A DNA stretch of 64,000 nt, taken from contig JAJXWS010000005.1 of NCBI GenBank assembly GCA_021781495.1, positions 1 to 64,000 on the forward strand, written 5' to 3'. The notes beneath the pieces were generated by a model. That model ran no database searches. It saw only the letters and a program-made list of their open reading frames with translations, and was not told the origin of the DNA. The number at the start of each line of letters is the position of its first letter. Positions within the stretch are counted from its first letter, which is position 1. This document shows positions 10,857 through 20,900 of this stretch, piece after piece. A program made the position numbers and the translations under genes. This stretch comes from Acidobacteriota bacterium. GTDB lineage: Bacteria; Acidobacteriota; Terriglobia; Terriglobales; Acidobacteriaceae.

Positions 10857-12494
10857 ATGAAATCGCTCGTTGCACGGCTGCGTTCGCGCCGTCTCACTTC
10901 CATGTACGTCCTGCTTGCCACCCTCTCGGTCGCGATTGTGGCCGGATCGTTTGCAGCCCACGGGGTCCGCGGACAGGAGGAAAAGAACAGCAGCGCCGAC
11001 GCGACGCCGCTGAAGGTTTCCAACTCCACCGTGCCGCCGAACGCGTTTGTGAAGATTGCGAAGGAGGTGGGTCCGGCGGTGGTCAACATCAACACGGAGA
11101 CCCTGCCGAAGCAGACCACGAACCGGCGACGCAATCCGCATGCCGGCCAGCCGTTTGTGCAGGGGCCGGACAACGGCGACGACCAGAACGGGGACCAGGG
11201 CGGTGACCAGCAAGGGCCGGACAACTTCCAGGACTTCTTTAACCGCTTCTTTGGCGGGCAGGCCCCGGACCAGGAGGGCGGCGATGACGGCACGGTGCGC
11301 GAGTCGCTGGGCTCGGGCTTTATCGTCGATCCCAAGGGCTACATCATCACCAACAACCACGTAATCGAGAAGGCCGACAAGATTTATGTGAAGCTGTCGA
11401 CCGACCCGGACACGCAGGACCTGGGACGGCCGGCGCGGGTGATTGGCACGGACAAGGCGACTGATCTGGCGGTGATCAAGATTGACACGAACACTCCGCT
11501 GCCGACGGTGAAGATGGGCAACTCCGACACGGCACAGGTGGGCGACTGGGTGGAGGCTATCGGCAGCCCGTTTGCACTGGCGCAGACGGTGACGGCGGGC
11601 ATCATCTCCGCCAAGAACCGGACGATTCAGCCGGGCGTGAGCGGGCAGTTCCAGCACTTTATCCAGACGGATGCGGCGATCAACCCCGGCAACTCCGGCG
11701 GGCCGTTGCTGAACATGAACGGCGAAGTAATCGGCGTGAACACGGCCATCTACACGCAGACGGCCGGTTACCAGGGCATTGGATTTGCAATGCCTTCGAA
11801 CACCGTGGTTTCGGTGTACAACGACCTGATCAGCCCCAGCCACAAGGTGACGCGCGGCTCGATCGGCATCCAGTTCCGGCAGGGCCTGTCGTCGGCGGTG
11901 AACCGCGTATACGGCTTTAAGAACGGCGTGCTGGTGCAGCTGGTGCAGCCGGGCGGACCGGCAGACAAGGCGGGCATCAAGCCGGGCGACATTATCACGA
12001 CGATTGACGGCCGGGCGATCAAGGACGGCGACGACCTGGTGAACGAGATTGCCAGCCGCAGGCCGGGCTCGACGATTCGCCTGGGCTACCTGCGCGACGG
12101 GAAGCAGCAGGATACGACGGTGACGATTGGCGACCGGGACAAGGTGTTTGCCGACCTGGGCGGCCAGCAGCCGACCGAGGCCCCGAGCGCGGGAGAGGAT
12201 GCGGGCGAGACGAAGCTTGGCATCGTGGTGCGGGAGATTTCGCCGGCCACGGCAGCCAAGATTCACAACCCCGGCATGGTTATCCAGTCTGTGCGGACGG
12301 GATCGTTTGCCGACCTGCAGGGACTGGCGCCGGGGCTGGTGATTGTGCGCATCAACAAGCAACCGACGGCAAACAAGGACCAGTACAACGCCGTTGTGAG
12401 CAAGCTGAAGTCGGGCGATGACGTGGTGTTTGAGGTTCTGGACCCGCGGCGACCGAATGACGGCATCAACTACATTGGCGGGACGCTGCAATAG
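10857..12494 (+). CDS. degP: Do/DegP-type periplasmic serine protease with PDZ domains
   Basis: Catalytic motifs TNNHVI, TDLAVIKID, NPGNSGGPLL; C-terminal PDZ repeats. Confidence 0.95.
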   Translation: MKSLVARLRSRRLTSMYVLLATLSVAIVAGSFAAHGVRGQEEKNSSADATPLKVSNSTVPPNAFVKIAKEVGPAVVNINTETLPKQTTNRRRNPHAGQPFVQGPDNGDDQNGDQGGDQQGPDNFQDFFNRFFGGQAPDQEGGDDGTVRESLGSGFIVDPKGYIITNNHVIEKADKIYVKLSTDPDTQDLGRPARVIGTDKATDLAVIKIDTNTPLPTVKMGNSDTAQVGDWVEAIGSPFALAQTVTAGIISAKNRTIQPGVSGQFQHFIQTDAAINPGNSGGPLLNMNGEVIGVNTAIYTQTAGYQGIGFAMPSNTVVSVYNDLISPSHKVTRGSIGIQFRQGLSSAVNRVYGFKNGVLVQLVQPGGPADKAGIKPGDIITTIDGRAIKDGDDLVNEIASRRPGSTIRLGYLRDGKQQDTTVTIGDRDKVFADLGGQQPTEAPSAGEDAGETKLGIVVREISPATAAKIHNPGMVIQSVRTGSFADLQGLAPGLVIVRINKQPTANKDQYNAVVSKLKSGDDVVFEVLDPRRPNDGINYIGGTLQ

Positions 12495-12550
12495 CGCTGA
12501 CCGCGATCAACCCCGGGGCGGTCGCACGGCCGCCCGGATGAGCACAACGC

Positions 12551-12585
12551 CGCAGACGGCTCCCGCTGAGATGGAGCCGTCTGCG
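12551..12585 (+). terminator. rho-independent-like hairpin downstream of degP
   Basis: CGCAGACGGCTCC-N9-GGAGCCGTCTGCG 13-bp perfect inverted repeat. Confidence 0.7.
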
Positions 12586-12760
12586 GTCGTTTCACAGACA
12601 GCCCGGGAAGCCACCGGCCGGGAAAGTTTTCCGGCTGAATCTGCTTGAGTTACCCGGTATTTTCTCGATTCCTGCGGGCCTTTTTGTTGGCGCATAGCGG
12701 TACGCTTGGTTACAATCCAACAAGAACGTCCGGAAAACTTTTCTTCTGAGGTACTCCAGC

Positions 12761-13234
12761 GTGCTTTCATTCCGAGCAAGCCTGGCTTTCGTATTATCCG
12801 CAGCACTTCTGGCATCACCGGCATTCGCCACCCATTCTCACCGGGCGCCTTCCAGCGGTCATAAACAAACACACTCGCGGCGCGGCCACAAGACCAGCAA
12901 GAAGACGAAGCGCGTGCGCGGACAGCAGGCAATTGAGCCATCCCGCGTGACGCAGATTCAGCAGGCGCTGATTCGCGAGCACTATTTGAACAAGGATGCG
13001 GACGGCGTGTGGGACACGCAGACGCAGGCGGCGATGCAGAAGTATCAGGCCGATCAGGGCTGGCAGACAAAGCTGATGCCGGACTCACGGGCACTGAAGA
13101 AGCTGGGTTTGGGCCCCGACTATTCGGACGCGATCAATGCAAAGACAGCAGCCTTCAGCGATCCGCCGCCGATCAGCACAATTCCAGCGACACAATCGCA
13201 GGGATTTTCGGCAGCCTCCGGAATCAACCAATAA
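12761..13234 (+). CDS. secreted peptidoglycan-binding-domain-1 protein
   Basis: Signal peptide; VTQIQQALIREHYLNKDADGVWDTQTQAAMQKYQADQGW = PG_binding_1 signature; GTG start. Confidence 0.8.
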   Translation: MLSFRASLAFVLSAALLASPAFATHSHRAPSSGHKQTHSRRGHKTSKKTKRVRGQQAIEPSRVTQIQQALIREHYLNKDADGVWDTQTQAAMQKYQADQGWQTKLMPDSRALKKLGLGPDYSDAINAKTAAFSDPPPISTIPATQSQGFSAASGINQ

Positions 13235-13289
13235 CGACGACGGGAATCACGAGGGGCGAACACCCCGGCAAGCAAGATGGAATCCAAGC

Positions 13290-13323
13290 AGAAGGGCCGC
13301 CCGCGAGCGGCCCTTCTGTTTTT
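13290..13323. terminator. rho-independent terminator between convergent genes
   Basis: AGAAGGGCCGC-ccgcga-GCGGCCCTTCT followed by GTTTTT. Confidence 0.9.
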
Positions 13324-13337
13324 ACGGTGCAAACCGC

Positions 13338-14906
13338 CTAGAAATGCATGGGCGGAATGCCCTGCAGGAGGAACTCGTAGCGGGGACGCAGGGCATCCGG
13401 GCCGGAGGTGATGGGATTGTTGAGGTGGATGAGCTCGTCGTGCTGGCCGTAGCGGGGCCACTCCGGCAGGCCGGGGCCGTTGGGATTGCCGGTCTTGGCG
13501 AAGTTGGTCCAGTAACCCATGATCTCTTCACTCAGCTTGCGGTCTTCGGGACGGATGGTCCATTCGGGCCGGGTGTCGAGCGTGCCGAAGACATACTCGA
13601 TGTCGTCGGAGTGGAAGGCGAAGGTGCCGGGGTGGTATTTGCTGGGCAGGGCCGCCAGCTCAAAGTGATAGCGGTAGACGGGAGCATCGCCGGTCTTGCG
13701 CTGCGCTTCAATCCACTTCCAGGTGCCGAAGGCGATGAAGGCGTCGCCGCCATAGTCGATGGCGGAGCGCTGGGCCTGGGCGTCTGTGTCGCCGGGATAG
13801 AGCTTGAGGAACTCAGCGGCACGATCTTTGAAGACTGTATCCGCGGTGGTTTTCCACTTATCGACGGTCATGGGCTGCATGGCGAAGAAGCTGCCTTCAT
13901 CCGCGTTCCAGCCAGCGAGGAGCGGGACGTGGGCCTGCTTGCCGGCGGCGTAGGTATCCGGCACGGGTTCGGTGAGGAAGGTGCCGTCGATGTCGGGCGA
14001 GAAGCCGATGCTTCCCTTCTTCATGGTGGCTTCGAGGATTCGCTCCGCGGGCAGGGCGCGCAGCTCGGCCAGTGACTTGACGCCGAGAGAGGCGACCCAT
14101 GCGCCGTCTGTTTTTGCGCGCTCGGCAACGGTTTGGCCGCCGAGGTTCAAGCCGCTGGGGAAGGCTGCGCCGCTTTCGCCGATGACTTTGTGGAATAGTC
14201 CCTGGGCCATGGGCGCGGCCATGAGGGTGCTGACGGCGAATGAGCCTGCGCTTTCTCCGAAGATGGTGACGTTGCCGGGGTCGCCGCCGAAGGCCGCGAT
14301 GTTGTTGCGCACCCAGCGCAGCGCAGCGACCATGTCCATGAGGCCGTAGTTTCCTGCCGAGCCGTTGGCCTCTTTGGCCAGTTCATCGGTGACAAGAAAG
14401 CCGAAGACGCCGAGACGGTAATTGATGGTGACGAGAACGACGCCCTTGAGCGGAAGAAAGTCGCCGTTGTGGCGAGGCTCAGAGCTGGCGCCGCCGGAGT
14501 AACCACCGCCGTGAATCCAGAACATGACGGGGAGCTTGCTCTTGGCCCTGGCGCCGGCAGGCGCGTAGACGTTGAGATAGAGGCAGTCCTCGCTGGGACC
14601 GCTGTCCTGGAAGACCATGTCGTCGAAGACATGTCCCTGCATGCAATGCGCGCCGTAGTGGGTGGCGTCGCGGATACCCTTCCACTTTGTAGTGGGTTGC
14701 GGGGCCTTCCAGCGCAGTTCGCCGACGGGCGGAGCGGCGTAGGGCAAGCCGAGATAGGCGCGAACCTTGCCTTCATTGATGGTTTTGCCGCGCACCTTGC
14801 CCAGCGTGGTCTTTACCGTGAGAGGGTCAGCCGATGCCGCATGAGGCAGGGCAAGCAATAGCGCAGCCGCAACCGCGGCACACGCCAACTGCAGATGAAT
14901 TCGCAT
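13338..14906 (-). CDS. type-B carboxylesterase (alpha/beta hydrolase, carboxylesterase family)
   Basis: FGESAGSFAVS nucleophile elbow, EDCLYLNVYAP, WIHGGGY; signal peptide from M at 14906. Confidence 0.94.
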   Translation of the reverse strand: MRIHLQLACAAVAAALLLALPHAASADPLTVKTTLGKVRGKTINEGKVRAYLGLPYAAPPVGELRWKAPQPTTKWKGIRDATHYGAHCMQGHVFDDMVFQDSGPSEDCLYLNVYAPAGARAKSKLPVMFWIHGGGYSGGASSEPRHNGDFLPLKGVVLVTINYRLGVFGFLVTDELAKEANGSAGNYGLMDMVAALRWVRNNIAAFGGDPGNVTIFGESAGSFAVSTLMAAPMAQGLFHKVIGESGAAFPSGLNLGGQTVAERAKTDGAWVASLGVKSLAELRALPAERILEATMKKGSIGFSPDIDGTFLTEPVPDTYAAGKQAHVPLLAGWNADEGSFFAMQPMTVDKWKTTADTVFKDRAAEFLKLYPGDTDAQAQRSAIDYGGDAFIAFGTWKWIEAQRKTGDAPVYRYHFELAALPSKYHPGTFAFHSDDIEYVFGTLDTRPEWTIRPEDRKLSEEIMGYWTNFAKTGNPNGPGLPEWPRYGQHDELIHLNNPITSGPDALRPRYEFLLQGIPPMHF

Positions 14907-14999
14907 GAAAACTCCTCCGCGCAACACCTTATCAGGACGAGGGTGTGTTCAGCAGAGTTTCATGATTCAAACGCGACACGATGCGCGAGCAACGCACTG

Positions 15000-16292
15000 C
15001 TATTGCGCGGTGATCTGCTCGGGAGCGAGCAGGTCGGCGATAGTTTCGCGGCGGCGAATGAGCCGGGCCTTGCCGCCCTGCACCAGCACCTCAGCCGGAC
15101 GCAGGCGCGTGTTGTAGTTGGAGCTTTGCGCCATGCCGTAGGCTCCGGCATCCAGCAGGGCAATGAGGTCTCCGGCGCGCAGCGGCGGCAGTTCACGGTC
15201 GCGTGCGAAGAAGTCCCCGGACTCGCAGACGGGACCGACGACGTCAACGACATGTTTTTTGCCCGGACGCGGCGAGACGGGCACGATCTCATGGTGCGCC
15301 TGGTAGAGCGCGGGGCGGATGAGGTCATTCATGGCTGCATCCGCAATGACGAAGGTTTTGCTGCCGTTGCGCTTGGTGTGGAGCACGCGGCCGACGAGCG
15401 CACCAGCCTGCGCGACGAGAAAGCGGCCTGGCTCAAGCAGGAGGCGGCCGTTGTAGCCCTGGAGCGCCGCGCTGATGGCCTCAGCGTACTCGGCGACCTT
15501 GGCTGCGGCGTCGAAGTGACCGGCGTGATAGTCGATGCCCAGACCACCACCTGCATCGACGACCTTGAGCGGGATGCCTTCACGCTCAAGCTGGCGGACG
15601 AGCTTGTGGACGCGGGCCACGGCGGATCCGAAGGGCTCAGAGGAGCGGATCTGCGAGCCGATGTGGACGCTGATGCCATGCGGCTGCAGCCAGCGATTGC
15701 CGGCAACGCTGCGGTAGATTCCGAGGGCCTTGCGAATGTCGATGCCGAACTTGTGCTCGCGCAGGCCGGTGGAGATGTAGGGGTGCGTCTCCGCGAAGAC
15801 ATCAGGGTTGACGCGAAGCGCGAAGCGGGCCTTGCGCTTGAGCTTGCGGGCGCGCTCAGCGAGCAGTTCGAGTTCGCCTTCACTCTCCACGTTGAACTGG
15901 AGGATACCGGCGTTGAGGGCGAGATCGATCTCCGGAATGGTTTTGCCCACGCCGGAAAAGACGACGCGCTCGGCGGCCTGTGGCGCCACTGCAAGGACGC
16001 GCTGGAGTTCGCCGCCGGAGACGATGTCGAACCCGGCGCCGTGGTCGGCGAGCAGCTTGAGGATGGCGAGAGCCGAGTTGGCTTTGACGGCGTAGCAGAC
16101 GAGGTGCTCGCGGCCCGCGAAGGCCTGCTGGAACAACTGTAGCCGCTCCAGAATCTGGTCGGCAGAGTAGACGTACAGCGGAGTGCCATACCGGCGCGCC
16201 AGCGCCTGAAGCGAGACTTTACCGCAGTGCAGCGGAGCCTTGGGCCGGGGGTAATGAAAGGGACGCGCGGGCGGGATGGACGATGTTGTCAA
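15000..16292 (-). CDS. lysA: diaminopimelate decarboxylase
   Basis: YGTPLYVYSADQI, CYAVKANSALAIL, GGELQRVL, HIGSQI, EPGRFLVAQAG, CESGDFFARDRELPP; ORF opens at 16484, likely TTG start near 16292. Confidence 0.95.
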   Translation of the reverse strand: MTTSSIPPARPFHYPRPKAPLHCGKVSLQALARRYGTPLYVYSADQILERLQLFQQAFAGREHLVCYAVKANSALAILKLLADHGAGFDIVSGGELQRVLAVAPQAAERVVFSGVGKTIPEIDLALNAGILQFNVESEGELELLAERARKLKRKARFALRVNPDVFAETHPYISTGLREHKFGIDIRKALGIYRSVAGNRWLQPHGISVHIGSQIRSSEPFGSAVARVHKLVRQLEREGIPLKVVDAGGGLGIDYHAGHFDAAAKVAEYAEAISAALQGYNGRLLLEPGRFLVAQAGALVGRVLHTKRNGSKTFVIADAAMNDLIRPALYQAHHEIVPVSPRPGKKHVVDVVGPVCESGDFFARDRELPPLRAGDLIALLDAGAYGMAQSSNYNTRLRPAEVLVQGGKARLIRRRETIADLLAPEQITAQ

Positions 16293-16378
16293 GATGAGCT
16301 TCCAAAATGGGGAAATTAGCGCTGTTTTGAGCCTATCGCATTTGAGGCGGTTCTGTTGGCGGGCCGGTTGGTGCGTGC

Positions 16379-17212
16379 CTAGTCCGCGAACTGGCGCAAC
16401 CACGCGGAAAAGAGCGCGGCCACGGCCTGCGGCTGCTCGTATGCGGCGAAGTGTCCGGCATCGGGCAGCAGGTGGAAGCGGCACCCGCCGGGCGCGGCAC
16501 GGTAGGCCTCCATCTCAGCGGGCGTAACGCCGGGGTCTTCTCCGCCGGCGATGGCCAGGACGGGGGCGGTAATGGTAGCCACGGTAGGCACGGAGTCCGG
16601 CCGTGCTGCGAGGCCGGCCTGGACGGCCAGGAGCGCCTCTGGGGTAAGCGTCATGCGGGAGCGCAGTTCGGAGACGATCTCTGGGCGGCGGGCACGGGCA
16701 GTGGGACCGATGAGCACCTGGGTCATGCTGTCAAACACAGCCGGGGCGGCGCCGGAGCGCGCCTGCGCGATGGTGGCGACGCGGCGGTCGTGGTTCAGCT
16801 CCGTATCCGGCTGAGGCTTGGAGCAGACGATGGCGAGGCCGCGCATGCGCTCGGGGGCCGTCCGCCAGAGCTCCATGAGAACGTAGCCGCCGATGGAGCA
16901 GCCGGCGAAGACGGCTCCGGGGAGGACGAGATGATCGAGAAGGGCGAGAATGTCGCGGGCAAGCTGCGCCATGGTGAGCACGGGCGCATCCGGCACGCGA
17001 GCGAAGCCACCGGTGGGCAGGCTGGACCCGAGATCCGAGGAACCGTGGCCGCGCAGGTCAGGAGCAATGGCGCGGATGCCCGGAAGGTGGCCTATCATCG
17101 GCAACCAGTAGGCGTGATCGAGGGGGGTGGGGTGAAGAAAAATGACGGGAATGCCCGTTCCGCTGTCGTGATAGCCAAGCCGTGCGCCGTCTGACTCGTA
17201 AGTTCCCTTCAT
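16379..17212 (-). CDS. alpha/beta-fold hydrolase
   Basis: MKGTYESDGARLGYHDSGTGIPVIFLHPTPLDHAYW; FAGCSIGGYVLMEL elbow. Confidence 0.9.
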   Translation of the reverse strand: MKGTYESDGARLGYHDSGTGIPVIFLHPTPLDHAYWLPMIGHLPGIRAIAPDLRGHGSSDLGSSLPTGGFARVPDAPVLTMAQLARDILALLDHLVLPGAVFAGCSIGGYVLMELWRTAPERMRGLAIVCSKPQPDTELNHDRRVATIAQARSGAAPAVFDSMTQVLIGPTARARRPEIVSELRSRMTLTPEALLAVQAGLAARPDSVPTVATITAPVLAIAGGEDPGVTPAEMEAYRAAPGGCRFHLLPDAGHFAAYEQPQAVAALFSAWLRQFAD

Positions 17213-17213
17213 G

Positions 17214-17525
17214 TTACGAGGATACGCCCCCGGGAGTACCCAGCGGCTCCTCGGGAATGCCGATCCAGCCGGCGACGTAGGCGATGCCGATAAGGCCGCC
17301 CGAGAAGAAGAATCCGAGCACGGTGAGGACACGCACCAGCGAGACATCCCAGCCGTTGGCCTGCGCAAGGGCAAGGCAGACGCCGGCAATCTGGCGGCCA
17401 ACCCGCGGACGCACCAGCGGCCGGCCCGGCATGGGGGCGGCCCCGGCTACCACCGTTCCGCAGTTTGAGCAGAAACGCGCTCCAGCCGGTAAAGATGTTC
17501 CGCAACGATGACAATAGAAGGCCAT
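17214..17525 (-). CDS. zinc-ribbon plus PspC-domain membrane protein
   Basis: MAFYCHRCGTSLPAGARFCSNCGT double CxxC; RPRVGRQIAGVCLALAQANGWDVSLVRVLTVLGFFFSGGLIGIAYVAGWIGIPEEP PspC-type. Confidence 0.85.
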   Translation of the reverse strand: MAFYCHRCGTSLPAGARFCSNCGTVVAGAAPMPGRPLVRPRVGRQIAGVCLALAQANGWDVSLVRVLTVLGFFFSGGLIGIAYVAGWIGIPEEPLGTPGGVSS

Positions 17526-17618
17526 TTGGCATCTCCCTTCCACAACTTCTGAACTCAACATTACCTTACGGGAAAGAGGGCGAGGCGGTTCCCTGCCGCT
17601 TGGCGGGGACGGCTGGCT

Positions 17619-18866
17619 CTAATTGCCGCGATAGGGGCTGCGGAGATATTTTCTGGCGGCATCGGCCCGTGAGGTTTTTGGCCCGGTGGCGATGACGGCC
17701 TGGTAGTCGCGGACCGCAAGCGAGCGCTCGCCGTCAAGGTCGCGGCATTGCCCGCCGGCGAGCAAGGAGCGCAGCTTCAACTCCGCGCCGACGTTCCGGG
17801 TCCAGGCTGCATCTTCATAGGCCTTTGCGGCCTCCCGGTAATGACGCTGACCGCGCAGGGCGTCGCCGAGGCCGAAGTATGCCAGTTCAAGCCGGGCTTC
17901 GGCGAAGTAGCCGGGCTTTGCGTTGGCGGCGAGGATCTCCTGGTATGCCTGGACTGCGCGCATGCCCTCGCCCGCATCCTTGCGCAGATTGGCTTCTTCC
18001 AGGCAGAAGAGGAAGTTGTGCGGATACTGGCTCTTGAGGCCGCGGACGACCTGGATCGCCTCCTGATATTTGGCTTCGCGGCGGAGAAAGAGCGCAATGA
18101 CAGTGCGGGCCTCAAGGCTGGTGATGGCACCACGATTGCCGCAGTCCTGGAGCAGCTCCATGCCGCGGGACTTGGAGCCGGTGACTCCGGCGAATCCAAT
18201 GAGGAGCTTGAAGGGCCAGGGCAAAGCTCCCACGACATACTCGTAGACACCGACGATGAGCTTGGCGTCCACGTAGTTGGGGTCGAGTTCGAGCACATGG
18301 GCCGCGTCGTCGCGGGCCTTCATGGCAAGGCGGAAACCGACGCTAAAGCTGCGCTCAACCATGGCCAGATAGGTGCACTTGAGGCTGCGGACCCAGCCGC
18401 GCGCGAAGAGTGCATCGATGTCGCGGGGGTTCCTGCTGAGACGCCAGTCGGCCTCGTGGATGGCTTCGTCGGTGAGCTGGAAGATGCGGTCTCGGGCTTT
18501 GGGGTCCTCCTCAGTGGCGTGGCGGCCGGTGAGGAAGCCATCGTTGGCGTAGAAGGTGGTATCGAGAAGATCAAGCCGGTAGAGCTCCTGGAAGATGACG
18601 GCATCGAGCAGCAGGGCCGTGCCCTGGGGGTCGCCGGGATGGTGGGCATGGAAGCGCTCGAAGCGCTCGACGGCACCGGGGTAGTCGAGATTGTAGAAGT
18701 GCTGGAAGGCCTCGCGGACGAGGGGGTCGTTGTTGAGGGGGTTGGTATGAACCTCAGACGACCAGGCCGGGACGACCATGCTCAGCAGGAGGATGATCCA
18801 GAAAGCCGTTCGTGCGCGAGAACTTTCTGCCTGCAAAAGAGGTTTCTCCTTCCTACCGTTCTGCAT
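17619..18866 (-). CDS. secreted TPR-repeat protein of unknown function
   Basis: Helical repeat-like sequence (FQHFYNLDYPGAVERFERFHAHHPGDPQ...); signal peptide; ORF opens at 18956. Confidence 0.7.
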   Translation of the reverse strand: MQNGRKEKPLLQAESSRARTAFWIILLLSMVVPAWSSEVHTNPLNNDPLVREAFQHFYNLDYPGAVERFERFHAHHPGDPQGTALLLDAVIFQELYRLDLLDTTFYANDGFLTGRHATEEDPKARDRIFQLTDEAIHEADWRLSRNPRDIDALFARGWVRSLKCTYLAMVERSFSVGFRLAMKARDDAAHVLELDPNYVDAKLIVGVYEYVVGALPWPFKLLIGFAGVTGSKSRGMELLQDCGNRGAITSLEARTVIALFLRREAKYQEAIQVVRGLKSQYPHNFLFCLEEANLRKDAGEGMRAVQAYQEILAANAKPGYFAEARLELAYFGLGDALRGQRHYREAAKAYEDAAWTRNVGAELKLRSLLAGGQCRDLDGERSLAVRDYQAVIATGPKTSRADAARKYLRSPYRGN

Positions 18867-19113
18867 GCCTGCCCACGGCCAGGTTTTCCGGAGCGATACG
18901 CTTACAAAGCTCTTGATTAAACAACACTTGGATGTTTGGCGCAAGCTGGGCTCCACTTCCCTTGCAGTTTGCCGCGCGACGCAGAAGGAAAATCTGCGTG
19001 TTTGACGTTCAGTAAATACAGAAGGCGTACATCCCGGGTCGGGTTCCTCCTGCTAGACCGAACCGATTCGCCGCAACTCACCCATAACCGCTTAACAAGG
19101 AACGAAAGAGATT

Positions 19114-19563
19114 ATGAAACGGCAAGAATGTCTGCGGCTCCTGCTCAATCAGGCTCAGTTTAACGGATTCGAGTTCCGCCCCTGGTACCAGGCTCACATC
19201 CAGCCCATGTGGCCGGGGACGGAGCAGGCATTGGCGGTACTAGCCTCAGAGGGGCGCTACTTCGCGATGCTCTTTTCCCAGGACTTTGCGCGGTGTTTCT
19301 GGCGCACGGGGGCAAACATCAGCTTCCGCGTGCCGTCGATTACCTATCCCCGCGTGAACAGCAGGGGCGAAGTCATCCAGGTGACGCGCAAGCCGTTTAC
19401 GCGGCGCACGGTGAAGCCGGATGTGTGGAAGTACCATCTGCGCGAGATGGCCGCATCAGAAGATCCAATCGATTACCTCTGCCGCTTTCTGCCGGCGCAG
19501 GACCAGGAGCGCGTGCTGGGGGCTGAGGAAGCGCCAGCCGTAGCACAGCAGATCTACTCCTAA
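19114..19563 (+). CDS. conserved hypothetical protein (149 aa)
   Basis: Open frame with upstream purine-rich RBS (aaggaacgaaagag), followed by a terminator hairpin; no recognised domain. Confidence 0.6.
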   Translation: MKRQECLRLLLNQAQFNGFEFRPWYQAHIQPMWPGTEQALAVLASEGRYFAMLFSQDFARCFWRTGANISFRVPSITYPRVNSRGEVIQVTRKPFTRRTVKPDVWKYHLREMAASEDPIDYLCRFLPAQDQERVLGAEEAPAVAQQIYS

Positions 19564-19650
19564 GCAGCGCAGGTTCCGGCACCGGCACGGAGGCTTCCTC
19601 CGGCCTTGCTCGTTCACACTCATCTGTCCCTGCAATCCATGAATGACAAG

Positions 19651-19680
19651 GAGCCTGCAACTTGGGTTGCAGGCTCTCTT
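19651..19680 (+). terminator. rho-independent-like hairpin after hypothetical CDS
   Basis: GAGCCTGCAA-N5-TTGCAGGCTC then TCTTT. Confidence 0.75.
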
Positions 19681-19716
19681 TATGCACTCCGAAGGAAAAA
19701 CCGATAGGATTCTGAT

Positions 19717-20490
19717 ATGCCCATTCCTGAGCGGATGAACCCCAGCTTTGCCTTTGCGCCGCCTGCTCCGGACTCGCTGGAAGAGGCCCGGAAACGCCTG
19801 ATTGTTGCGCTGGACGTGCCCAACGCAGCGGCCGCCATGCAACTGGTGAACGAATTAGAAAACACCTGCCAGTGGTTCAAAGTGGGACTGGAACTGTTTG
19901 TGGCCGGGGGGCCAGCGGTGCTGGAGCCGCTGGTGAAGCGCGGACACTCCGTGTTTCTGGATTTGAAGTTTCACGATATTCCCAACACTGTGGCGGGAGC
20001 AGTGCGCTCTGCCGCGGCGCTGGGTGTGCGGATGATGACGCTGCATGCGGCGGGCGGTCCGGCGATGCTGGCGGCTGCGCGCGAGGCTCTGAACGGCGTG
20101 GAGAACCCACCGGAACTGCTGGCGGTAACCGTGCTGACCAGCATGGACGCGGCGCAGGTGAGCGCTGTTGGGGTAAACCGTGCGCCTGCCGGGCAGGTTG
20201 AGTTGCTGGCCCGGATGGGCCGGGATGCAGGGATGCGCGGCTTTGTGTGCTCTCCGCAGGAGGTGGCGAAGCTGCGCGAGCTTACGGGGCCGGAGGGCGT
20301 GCTGGTGATCCCCGGCATTCGCCCGGCGGGTGCCGGAGTGGGCGACCAGAAGCGCGTTGCGACACCCGGAGACGCGCTCCGAAAGGGCGCCAGCTACCTG
20401 GTGGTCGGCCGGCCGATTACGCAGGCTCCCAACCCGGCCGAGGCGGCCGAGGCGATTCTGCGGGAGATGGCTGAAGCGCTGAACGGCTGA
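19717..20490 (+). CDS. pyrF: orotidine 5'-phosphate decarboxylase
   Basis: LIVALDVPNAAAAMQLV, FLDLKFHDIPNTV, VIPGIRPAGAGVGDQKRVATPGDAL, YLVVGRPIT. Confidence 0.97.
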   Translation: MPIPERMNPSFAFAPPAPDSLEEARKRLIVALDVPNAAAAMQLVNELENTCQWFKVGLELFVAGGPAVLEPLVKRGHSVFLDLKFHDIPNTVAGAVRSAAALGVRMMTLHAAGGPAMLAAAREALNGVENPPELLAVTVLTSMDAAQVSAVGVNRAPAGQVELLARMGRDAGMRGFVCSPQEVAKLRELTGPEGVLVIPGIRPAGAGVGDQKRVATPGDALRKGASYLVVGRPITQAPNPAEAAEAILREMAEALNG

Positions 20491-20503
20491 TACAAAAGAC
20501 AGC

Positions 20504-20530
20504 AAAGCCCGGCGAGATGCCGGGCTTTCT
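20504..20530. terminator. terminator between convergent pyrF and zinc-ribbon small ORF
   Basis: AAAGCCCGGC-gagat-GCCGGGCTTTCTT. Confidence 0.88.
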
Positions 20531-20555
20531 TGTGTGCCCAAACTGCAGGCAGAAC

Positions 20556-20735
20556 TTAAAGTTTCTCGTAGAAGTCGCAGGCAGAGCAGGAGATGTAAAC
20601 GCCGCCGGGCACTCCGCGCTCACGGTCTTTGACGCGCTTGACGATGCGCGTGGGCTTGCTGCACTTGGGACAGTCGGTCGACTTCGTCGTGTCCATTACC
20701 TTCTTACGATCTGCGGTCTTGGCAATTTTGGCCAT
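20556..20735 (-). CDS. small zinc-ribbon-like protein (about 59 aa)
   Basis: MAKIAKTADRKKVMDTTKSTDCPKCSKPTRIVKRVKDRERGVPGGVYISCSACDFYEKL; two CxxC knuckles. Confidence 0.65.
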   Translation of the reverse strand: MAKIAKTADRKKVMDTTKSTDCPKCSKPTRIVKRVKDRERGVPGGVYISCSACDFYEKL

Positions 20736-20900
20736 GGTTCGGGTGTTTCTCCTTATTGGGGTGTCTCTGCTCACGCGCGCAAGGCTGGCTTGCAGGCGGC
20801 TTCAACGGCGCGGTCGTACCAAGGCCTCTGATCGCAATGGGATTGCACCGAGGCAGGCGCAACTCGCTCCAACAAGTTTACATGAAGTGCGCAAACTGCC

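Noticed and set aside
10830-12491. 553-aa ORF antisense to degP
   Set aside because: Arg/His-rich shadow translation; sense strand has intact DegP catalytic triad.
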